The position numbers were made by a program, and so were the translations under genes. From Phytomonas francai (lineage: Eukaryota; Euglenozoa; Kinetoplastea; Trypanosomatida; Trypanosomatidae), in contig MJCC01000009.1 of the NCBI GenBank assembly GCA_001766655.1, forward strand, positions 554,494 to 618,493: DNA of 64,000 bases. The letters run 5' to 3'. Positions within the stretch are counted from its first letter, which is position 1. Each line of letters begins with the position of its first letter. Shown here piece after piece: positions 28,297 to 36,870 of this stretch. The notes below the pieces were generated by a model. That model was not told where the DNA came from and ran no database searches. It saw only the letters and a list, made by a program, of their open reading frames with translations.

Positions 28297-28842
28297 GTTG
28301 TACAGAATCGTCGCTGGCAATGTTGTTGGTGTGATAAAAAATACGGACAATGATGTTATCGTAACGAATGGTACTATTACTATAGTAAACAATGTAGAAA
28401 ACTAGTATGCTCAATATTTGCTAGTTATCTTTTTTTTTTTTTTTTGATAAACTCGGCTGTCTAACTGCCTCGAATTTAGTAACTATACTGCTTTATTTTA
28501 TCTTTGAAGGAGAGGTTAGTGGAAAAAAGGGTAAAATGCTGCTGGTAAGAACTGTGAAAAGGTCATCAGAGAAGTCTATATGGAAGATAAACCTCTATGT
28601 ACATAAGGAGTGGGGGCAGTGAGGGTATAGACGAATACACCCTCATCATGAAATTTACACATGAATCCCCTTAAGAGGGATACAAATGGATGGGTTTTGT
28701 TTGTTTATGATAGCAACACCCCCTCTTCAAGGCATTCAAAGCTGAGAGAAAGAGAGAAAAAAGGTCTTTCCTCTCCATTCAATTTACCCTCAGCTGCAGT
28801 AAACATATCACACGTTACCATACCCTTTTCCCCCTTTTCATT
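28297..28842. other. Intergenic region
   Basis: AT-rich, with a T17-type run at about 28431-28445. A pyrimidine-rich stretch and AG near 28317 on the minus strand could be the splice acceptor of the palmitoyltransferase gene, which would exclude the open frame upstream of 28296. No gene seen. Confidence 0.45.
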
Positions 28843-29457
28843 TTAGCTATTAGGTGCATCGGAATCCCTTCCACTGCTGTAAAACTCTGTAAAGTACTTT
28901 TCCAGCGAGCGTACCTTGCAAAGCTCCGTGGTGTTCGCCCCCGCACACCCTTCCATCGCTTCCACCAACCGCTTGACCTTTTCAAAAGCCTGACAAAGCT
29001 TCTCCCGCGCGGCGTGAAGCTTTTCCTCGGCGCGTTTGACCTCCTCGGCGACCCTTATCTCGTTAGTTTCCCCCACCTTTTGCTGTGAATGGCCGATAGA
29101 ATTCGCATTATAAACAGAAATCGCGGCATTCGCGGCGCTAGTGAAGGCCGACCAGATATTCTCGTAGAGGAGGTGCTCGCCACCAAGCGGAAGCAGCGGG
29201 GGGTCGAGCAAACCGCGCTGGAAGAGCGCCATCGCATCGAGTGATTCCGAATGCTGGGCGACGTTACCAACATTCGTAGAAGAAAGGGAAGGCGGCGCGG
29301 CGTTTGAATTCGCTAATATACGGCGGTGTGAGTCGGTTAGCGTTCCAAGCGAGGACCCAATGGCGATCGATTGCGAGGTTTCCGAAATCAGCGCCGGATT
29401 CCGTGCGAGGCAGGAGAGAAGAAATTCCTCGAAACTATCCCCAGCTCTTGCTGACAT
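28843..29457 (-). CDS. Hypothetical coiled-coil protein, 204 aa
   Basis: Not recognised. The protein starts MSARAGDSFEEFLLSCLARNPALI at the ATG at 29457; the codon before it is GTG. A helical, charged stretch at about 130-175 (EVKRAEEKLHAAREKLCQAFEKVKRLVEAME) is a likely coiled coil. The middle has LLYENIWSAFTSAANAAISVYNA, possibly an amphipathic helix. There is no membrane segment or enzyme motif. GC content drops sharply on both sides, which supports it as a real gene. Confidence 0.7.
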   Translation of the reverse strand: MSARAGDSFEEFLLSCLARNPALISETSQSIAIGSSLGTLTDSHRRILANSNAAPPSLSSTNVGNVAQHSESLDAMALFQRGLLDPPLLPLGGEHLLYENIWSAFTSAANAAISVYNANSIGHSQQKVGETNEIRVAEEVKRAEEKLHAAREKLCQAFEKVKRLVEAMEGCAGANTTELCKVRSLEKYFTEFYSSGRDSDAPNS

Positions 29458-30285
29458 CACGAACCTCCACTTTTAATTAGTACTGCTATTATTCCCACTT
29501 TTCTACGTTTTCTGCAGTTTTTCGTATTCCTATGCCACTTCCTAAAAAAAAAAAAAAGGCTAAACCATCAGTATGAGGAAAATAATCATTGGACCAATAA
29601 GATCCAGCTCCCATAAGCGAATCCATGTACAAGGCGATTTATGGATAAACATTATACTCAACGAAAGCCATCAACGTTTATTCTTTCGATAAGACTTACC
29701 CGATCATTGGGTACACTGACAATACATAAGAGTTGGTTCTCGGGCAAAATCAAAGCCACTCTCAGCCAAAAGTAAATTAATTATATGTACACCAATATCA
29801 TTTTCTGTACATGGACCAACTCACACTTTTGTTGTTTATCATTTTTTTTCCCCGCTCTGCCTCTTTTTTCTTCTCTATCCTTCTCATTCACGTAATGGAA
29901 TCCTTCGTCGAGACCGAAAATCAGACCACATAACCAATCCCAATGACAATCAAAGCATAAAATAATTACCCTTCTTCCTTCTATACTTTCATCAAAAAAA
30001 TAAGTGTTTCCTCCTTTCTTCCTCCCCGGATTTTGCATTAGCAGACGATCATGTACGGATGACCAAATACTAACGCACTTACTCCCATCAGCTTCCTCCA
30101 CATGTATTTTTTTTAAAAAAAGAAACACAACACTAATAATAATAATAATGAATACTATGTTGATAGGGAAAGAAACACCCCTCTTCTTTTGAAGAAGAAG
30201 GAAGTGGAAAAGGGAACAAAGGGGCGAAGAGCTGTCTGAATCCTCTTCTCCCGCCTTTCCTTTCTCCCCCCTCCCCCCCTTGCCC
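29458..30285. other. Intergenic region
   Basis: AT-rich, no convincing gene. Contains an A-run near 29544-29557 and AT microsatellites. The open frame at 29781-30128 (minus) has an AT-rich, Lys/Glu-biased translation and was not accepted. Confidence 0.45.
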
Positions 30286-33200
30286 TCAAGGCTTCAGCAT
30301 CGTGTAGGCCACCTTGAGGACCTCCTCCTCAATACACGGGTAGTTTGCATGCCGAGTAAGAACCTTCTTGCTAACGTCGATCGCCCGGACGGGGTCATTT
30401 CCCTTAAGGTAGTTAAAGGCGACGCGGAAGCCGACGGCGGGGTCGCTCTCCTGCGAGAGCACCCAGGCCTTCTGGTAGGCTTCGGAGGCCTCGGCGTGGC
30501 GGCCCTCGCGCTCGTGAATCCACCCGAGCTGGCTCCATCCCGCGCTGCAGTGGCGATTCCGCGCGAGGAGCTCGCGGAGCTCCGTTGCCGCGGTCCCCAG
30601 CTCCCCGCGCTGGACAAGCAAATGCGCGAAAAGCAGTCGCGCGCGGACGACAACGCCGGCATGCTGCTCGCGCTGTCGCCCTGTCGTGTCCTCGAAGATG
30701 CGCCGGAGCAGATTCCCAGCGGCGGCCTCCTGCCGGCTGAGGTAGAGGGCCATTGCGAGTCCGAGGAAGCCTGGAATGTGGACATACGGGAAGTGCATGG
30801 CGGCCGCCAGGGTGGGCGCAGCCGCCTCCCCGGCTCCCTCACTAGTCCCCGCGAGGAGGTGGAGGTCCTCCTCGCTGAGGGTTTCCTCCTGCGCGGGCGC
30901 CTCCTTCTCCTCCGCGGCGGGCCCGCCCTTCTTGTCGAACGCGGGGTGCTCGCTCTGCGCGCGGCTGATCACCGTGAGGAAGATCTGCACCGCCTTCTCG
31001 AGGTCCGCGGCGTGGCGCGTGGCGAGGCAGTAGTAGCCCTGCAGCAGCTGCCGCGTCTCACCGATCGGGAGCTGCAGGAGGAGCTGCTCCGCGCACCGGA
31101 TGTTCTCCGTCCGCTCGTCGGCCTCGCCGCTCGCCCGCGGGCCCGGCGCGGCCGTCCCAGAGGCCTTTGACCCAGGGGGATTTGTCACCGAGGAATTTGT
31201 GACAGGGGGATTTGTCACCGAGGAGGTTGTGACAGGGGGATTTGTCACCGAGGAGGTTGTGACAGGGGGATTTGTGACAGGGGAGGGGCTTCCCGCGGCC
31301 CAGAGGTCCACGGTCGTCGGGACGAGGTAGATCTCAATCATGCGCTCGAGCGCGCGCTCGCTCCAGGGGTTGTCGGTGGGCAGCCGCGCGAGGTTGAAGG
31401 CGCGGAGGGCGTCGGCGTTGTTGTTGAGCAGGTGGTGGTGCACCCCCTGCGCGTAGCTGAGCCCCGGGTCCACCCGCTGCATCGCCGGCGCCGCGCGAAC
31501 GGCCCGCTGGATCGCCGCCGCCATCTCCTCCACGCCGCCCACGCGGCGGAGCAGGTCGAGGTACTTCACGAGCGCCTCGTAGTGGTTCGGCTGCTGGTCG
31601 AGGAGCTGCTTGTACAGGCGCGAGGCCGCCTCGGCGCCGTCCTCCTCGCGCAGCAAGTTCAGCTCTGCGAGGATGCCGACGGCCTTCGCGCAGCCCGGGC
31701 GGAGGTTCAGCAGCGTCTTGCAGTGCTGCTCGCAGGCGGCGGCGTCGTTGGCCTCGAGGCTGAGCTGCGCGAGCGCCAGCATCGCGTCCTCGTGCGCGGG
31801 GTCGAAGCCGAGGGCCTCTTTTAGCAATTTCCTCCCCCGCGCGGCGTCGTCCCAGCGGACGTGGAGGCGGCCGAGCGCCGTCAAGATGTTCGCCATCACC
31901 GTGCGCTGCTGTAGGACGGTCTCGCGCGCCTCGCGGGTCATTTGTTTCTCCAAGACGTGCTGCTGAAAGGCGCGCGCGCGGAGGAGGGCCTTGGCGGCCT
32001 CGCGATCATCCCCCAGGCCGTGATGCACGCGGTAGAGCAGCAGCGCCCCGTTCACCCGCTCGACGGAGTGCACCACCTCCTCCTGGGCCGGGGGCTCCTC
32101 GGCGAAGCCCGGGGTCTGATGGAGCACCTCCACCGCCTTCTCCCCATGCCCGAGGCGCCAGTAGAGCATCGCGAGGTCCGCGCGGACGGCGAAAAGCGCC
32201 GGATCGGCGTCGAGCGCGCTCGAGTAGTACTGGACCGCCTTCTCGTAGTCGTGGGTGGCGACCAGGACGCGGCCGATGCGCACGGAGAGCTCGCTATTCT
32301 TCGGGTCCATGGCCTTGGCCATCTCGTACGCCGTGATCGCCTTCTCCGGGTCCTGCAGGTTGAGATAGGCCTCCCCGAGCTCGACGTAGCCCTCCGGCGA
32401 CGGGCGCTCATTGACGATCTCCTCGAAGCACTGGATGTAGTGCGCGGGGTCGTGCTTTTGGCCGAGGTAGAGCTTCGCCATCTGCATGCGGGTCGCGATA
32501 TAGAACGGGCTCGAGGAGGGGACCTGGCGAAGGAGCTCCAGGCTCTTCTCGACGTTCGTCCGGGCGACCAGCATCGACTGCGCGATGACGATGCGGCCGC
32601 TTTGGTTCGTGGCGTTGAAGGCCGCGGCGGCCTCGTTGAGCACCCGGCGCGCCTCCTCCAGGTCCCGCAGCTTCACGTAGACCTGCGCGAGTTGGATGTG
32701 AAGGGTGACCGAGTCCGGCAGGCTCAGGAAAAGCCCCTGCGAGGACTTCGCGTTCTCGCCAGCGGCGGCGGTGCCATTTCCGCTTCCCCCGCCCCCTGTC
32801 GAGCCTTCCTCTTTCACGGGCCGGTTCGCGTTGGCGGCGGATTTGGAGAGTTTGAGGGCGGCGAGCAGGGCCTCGCGGGCGGCGGGGTTCTTTCCGAGCG
32901 AGGCGAGCACCATCCCGTGCAGGAGGTTGTACCGCGGCTGCTCCTTGACGGCGAAGTCGACGCTGAGGGCCTGCTCGAGGGCCTGGCCGGCGAGCGCGAG
33001 TTTGCCGGCGTGGTGGCAGATCTGCGCGGAGAGCAGAAAGGCCTCGGCGGGGGGCTGGGGCTCCTGCAGGCGGCGCTGAATCGTCGCCGCGGCGGCCGCG
33101 AGGTCGCCGGAGACGAACTGCACGCGGCAGAGCATCAGCCGCGCCTCCGAGCAGCCCGGGGCGAAGCGGAGGAGGAGCTCGAGGTGGCGGCGGCAGCGCT

Positions 33201-34150
33201 CGGCGGTGGGGTCGGGGTGGCGGAAGGTCGGGTCCGGCGGCTCGCTCCGGCCGTGCTCGAGGTAGAAGGCGGCGATCCAGAGCATCACGGGGAGGTTCAG
33301 CCGCGCGTAGTGCGCGAGGACGCCGCCGGGCTCGTCGGGGGGCGGCCGGAGCTGCATCTCCTGCCGCGCGGCCTCGGCCGCCTGGTCGAGGTGCGCGAGC
33401 GCCTTCGCCTCGTTCTGCGCGAGCGCCCACTGGACTTTCGCGTGGAGGAGGCCGAGCTCCGGGCTGCGCTGGGCCGCCGGGTGGAGCTCGGCGCAGAGCG
33501 CGAGCTGCCGGCCCGCCTCCGCCGGGTTCGCGCGGAGCCCGACGTGCACGAGCCCCATCAGCGGCGCGAGCGAGGCCGTCAGGACGGCGGCCTTCTGGAA
33601 GGCCTCGCGGGCGGCGCCGAGGTCGCCGCGGTAGAGGTGCAGGTAGCCGACCTCGGCGAGGTAGTCGCCGTTCTGCCGGTCGAGCCGGCAGGCGGCCTCG
33701 AGCATCTCGGACGTGATCGCGAGGAGCCCGGGGCGCCCGCTCGCGAGCCGCGCGAAGGCCCGCGCGTGGGCGACGATCAGCGGCGCGTTCCGCGGCTCGC
33801 GCGCGCGCAGGCTCTCCCAAAGCCGCGCGAGGTAGAGCTCGGCGGCCTCGGCGCGGGGGTCGCGCACGAGGGCGTGGAGGGCCTCGAGCGCGAGCGCCTC
33901 GCAGTGCGCGGGCTCCTCGGCGAGCACCGCGCGCACGACGCCGAGGCCCTGCTCCCAGTCCTCGGCGCGCAGGAGCAGCCGCGCCTTCGCGAGCAGCGGC
34001 GCGGCGAGGCCCGGGTGGCCGACGATCACGCGGTTCAGCAGGTCGAGGGCCTGCGGGAGCTGGCGTTTCCGCTCGAGGTAGTCGACGCGGCCGAGGGCGG
34101 CGGCGAGGTCGGGGGGGGCGCCGGGGCCCGCGCGCGCGGCTTCGACCGCG
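30286..34150 (-). CDS. IFT139: IFT139 / TTC21B homologue, N-terminus in gap
   Basis: A TPR-repeat subunit of intraflagellar transport complex A, which runs retrograde transport in the flagellum. About 1290 residues are readable, nearly all TPR units. The match to human TTC21B is clear at the C-terminus (FRVAFNYLKGNDPVRAIDVS...MLKP against KLAFNYLKAKRYVDSIDVC...SLRP). It is also clear in the middle (YVELGEAYLNLQDPEKAITAYEMA; YIQCFEEIVNE) and near the left end (DWEQGLGVVRAVLAEEP). Coding continues without a stop through 34150 into the N run, so the start is missing. By comparison with TTC21B some 170-210 residues should lie in the gap. A 10-aa repeat (VTNPPVTTSS) forms a low-complexity loop near the C-terminal third, probably between TPR blocks. 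Confidence 0.95.
31175..31283. repeat. 30-bp coding minisatellite in IFT139
   Basis: About three and a half units of 30 bp with the core GGGGGATTTGTCACCGAGGA (GACAG at 31201, 31231, 31261) encode VTNPPVTTSS. In frame. Confidence 0.95.
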
Positions 34151-35140
34151 NNNNNNNNNNNNNNNNNNNNNNNNNNNNNNNNNNNNNNNNNNNNNNNNNN
34201 NNNNNNNNNNNNNNNNNNNNNNNNNNNNNNNNNNNNNNNNNNNNNNNNNNNNNNNNNNNNNNNNNNNNNNNNNNNNNNNNNNNNNNNNNNNNNNNNNNNN
34301 NNNNNNNNNNNNNNNNNNNNNNNNNNNNNNNNNNNNNNNNNNNNNNNNNNNNNNNNNNNNNNNNNNNNNNNNNNNNNNNNNNNNNNNNNNNNNNNNNNNN
34401 NNNNNNNNNNNNNNNNNNNNNNNNNNNNNNNNNNNNNNNNNNNNNNNNNNNNNNNNNNNNNNNNNNNNNNNNNNNNNNNNNNNNNNNNNNNNNNNNNNNN
34501 NNNNNNNNNNNNNNNNNNNNNNNNNNNNNNNNNNNNNNNNNNNNNNNNNNNNNNNNNNNNNNNNNNNNNNNNNNNNNNNNNNNNNNNNNNNNNNNNNNNN
34601 NNNNNNNNNNNNNNNNNNNNNNNNNNNNNNNNNNNNNNNNNNNNNNNNNNNNNNNNNNNNNNNNNNNNNNNNNNNNNNNNNNNNNNNNNNNNNNNNNNNN
34701 NNNNNNNNNNNNNNNNNNNNNNNNNNNNNNNNNNNNNNNNNNNNNNNNNNNNNNNNNNNNNNNNNNNNNNNNNNNNNNNNNNNNNNNNNNNNNNNNNNNN
34801 NNNNNNNNNNNNNNNNNNNNNNNNNNNNNNNNNNNNNNNNNNNNNNNNNNNNNNNNNNNNNNNNNNNNNNNNNNNNNNNNNNNNNNNNNNNNNNNNNNNN
34901 NNNNNNNNNNNNNNNNNNNNNNNNNNNNNNNNNNNNNNNNNNNNNNNNNNNNNNNNNNNNNNNNNNNNNNNNNNNNNNNNNNNNNNNNNNNNNNNNNNNN
35001 NNNNNNNNNNNNNNNNNNNNNNNNNNNNNNNNNNNNNNNNNNNNNNNNNNNNNNNNNNNNNNNNNNNNNNNNNNNNNNNNNNNNNNNNNNNNNNNNNNNN
35101 NNNNNNNNNNNNNNNNNNNNNNNNNNNNNNNNNNNNNNNN
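34151..35140. other. Assembly gap, 990 N
   Basis: Unknown bases. By comparison with TTC21B the gap should hold the first 170-210 codons of IFT139, its 5' UTR, and possibly more copies of the repeat found directly to its right. Confidence 0.9.
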
Positions 35141-35375
35141 ACCCAACTTCCTCAATGCGTCCTCTTCTACCTTTCTTCCTCGCTCTCGGAAGGGGAAACT
35201 CGCTTCAGACGCACTGCGTAGTGCTCGAACGAAATCGATTCATCCGACCTCCCCCTTCGAAAAGGAAGGCGGGAGATTCTCAGATTGAAGGGCTAACTTC
35301 AAAGACTTTCGCGTCATCATATCGAGAGTTTACACCCCAACCCCTGCGAGTCATCCAATCCATACCAGCTTCTCC
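35141..35375. repeat. 235-bp direct repeat, copy 1 (abuts gap)
   Basis: From ACCCAACTTCCTCAATGCG to CCATACCAGCTTCTCC this stretch reads the same as 35729-35963, at an offset of 588 bp. Copy 1 begins at the first base after the N run, so it may be longer. Its base composition is more balanced than normal spacer DNA here. It contains a 5-bp hairpin (GCACT-GCGT-AGTGC at 35211-35224). Confidence 0.9.
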
Positions 35376-35398
35376 AACACACACACACACACACATAC
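35376..35398. repeat. (CA)n microsatellite
   Basis: An AC/CA dinucleotide run follows copy 1 of the 235-bp repeat directly. Copy 2 is followed by different sequence. Confidence 0.85.
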
Positions 35399-35471
35399 CG
35401 GAGTACTGCACTCCTCCCATTCTCCCCCCCGCCTCTTTTATTAAAAGGCATCTTTGATGTGTTTTGTTCAG

Positions 35472-35660
35472 AAAAAGTCAAGCCGGGCGCTCACGGCGAG
35501 GCGGCCTTTCCTGAGGAAATTCCATCATTATCGCTGACCCTGCCCGCTCGCGCGGGGTGCGGGCCCCAATCTCCGCCACTTTATATCACAAATGAGAGCA
35601 AGAGCCACCCCGCAGAGAAGAATCACGCCGTTCCTCAACGGCGAGGTGAAGCCTTTCATC
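35472..35660 (-). ncRNA. Alternative reading: structured RNA candidate
   Basis: On the minus strand this GC-rich stretch contains a 7-bp hairpin with a GAGG loop (35643-35626), a 5-bp hairpin with a GCGA (GNRA-type) loop (35556-35543) and a smaller TTTCC/GGAAA hairpin. It ends near a T5 run (35476-35472) that could stop RNA polymerase III. No known RNA family was recognised. It overlaps the candidate 43-aa ORF; only one of the two readings need be right. Confidence 0.2.
35528..35659 (-). CDS. Candidate small membrane protein, 43 aa
   Basis: A short ORF from an ATG at 35659 to TAA at 35528. It begins MKGFTSPLRNGVILLCGVAL, continues with ALICDIKWRR and ends basic. It has one clear hydrophobic helix (about residues 11-24) followed by a positive cluster, like small single-span mitochondrial or ER proteins. 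It lies in a GC-rich island (about 35480-35720), unlike the AT-rich spacers, and between two direct repeats. Against it: no homologue is recognised, the same DNA can form several hairpins, and other frames are partly open. It could instead be a structured RNA or a decayed gene fragment. Confidence 0.3.
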   Translation of the reverse strand: MKGFTSPLRNGVILLCGVALALICDIKWRRLGPAPRASGQGQR

Positions 35661-35728
35661 TGCTTACACAAGTGCGTTCGTAGGATGCAGTTCTTCGAGC
35701 AAGTCTGGCATTTTCACTCCGCCCCTCG

Positions 35729-35963
35729 ACCCAACTTCCTCAATGCGTCCTCTTCTACCTTTCTTCCTCGCTCTCGGAAGGGGAAACTCGCTTCAGACGC
35801 ACTGCGTAGTGCTCGAACGAAATCGATTCATCCGACCTCCCCCTTCGAAAAGGAAGGCGGGAGATTCTCAGATTGAAGGGCTAACTTCAAAGACTTTCGC
35901 GTCATCATATCGAGAGTTTACACCCCAACCCCTGCGAGTCATCCAATCCATACCAGCTTCTCC
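35729..35963. repeat. 235-bp direct repeat, copy 2
   Basis: Second copy of 35141-35375, with the same order and orientation and a 588-bp offset. The sequences diverge at the right end (CACACATTCATAAACAG here against a CA microsatellite after copy 1). Confidence 0.9.
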
Positions 35964-36870
35964 CACACATTCATAAACAGATAAAATAAACTTCACCACT
36001 GCATTTTTATCTTCTATTTCTTTATTCGTATCATTAAGGCAGAGAGGTGGGTATACGTAGAATATGCACAACTTATGGATCTACACCACGCACCTTTCAC
36101 CTAGTCTAAGCTGTTTGTTAATCATTCTTTGGATGTATACTAAAAAGGGAAAGAAAGGAAATATAGAAGTAATTACATATTATTTATTCCATAAAAGAAG
36201 GCCTTTCTTTGCAGATGGGAAAACTAATCAGTAAATTTTTTTTTAGATTTATTAGACATTGAGAGGGAAATGAGCACCTTTTTGGACTGTATCAACATTG
36301 TTCTTAATATTAATTTATATCAGGCCAATAACCATCTTCTTGACTAGACTTTTATTTACCTTTTCTCTATAATTCTACGATATTAGCGTAAACGCAACGA
36401 TGATTTTTTGACACCCGAGCCATATTGTTGAAACACTAGATCAAGATAGAAACGAAGGCACTACAAGCGTAAAATACAAGAATAGTTCCATTGCACACGC
36501 ACCTAAATAACAAATAATAATAAATAAGCCATTATAAGTATTTTTCAAATAGAAATTAACACATAAAGGCAAGAAAAATAGGTCAAGATTTTTAGCACGG
36601 AAAGAGCGTAGCAAATTCCCGTTTTAATATACATTTCTCCGGTATTTTTTCCCAAGTGTTCGAAAGGTTCCACCCTCGACTTAATTACACGTACCCTGCC
36701 GTTTTCACTTTGATAACGTAGAAGGGTGTGGGGTGGATGTAGAAGAGAAAAAAGGACAAGTAAATATACATATTCGTATTTTCGCATCTTTTTCTATTTA
36801 CTGATAACATTCTTTTGGGTTTTGGTATTCTTTTTCTCCGTAGAAAACAAAGAATACCACCTTTCCTTGG
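35964..36870. other. Intergenic region
   Basis: AT-rich, no convincing gene. Holds the 3' UTR of the 996-aa protein gene. Confidence 0.5.

Noticed and set aside
29781..30128. Minus-strand open frame of 115 codons between the coiled-coil gene and IFT139
   Set aside because: Low GC, Lys/Glu/Phe-biased translation without domain, unlike the GC-rich real genes nearby.
31942..35457. Very long plus-strand open frame across the IFT139 region and gap
   Set aside because: It is antisense to IFT139, mostly Arg/Glu/Val-rich as expected from the opposite strand of GC-rich TPR DNA, and a third of it is N's.
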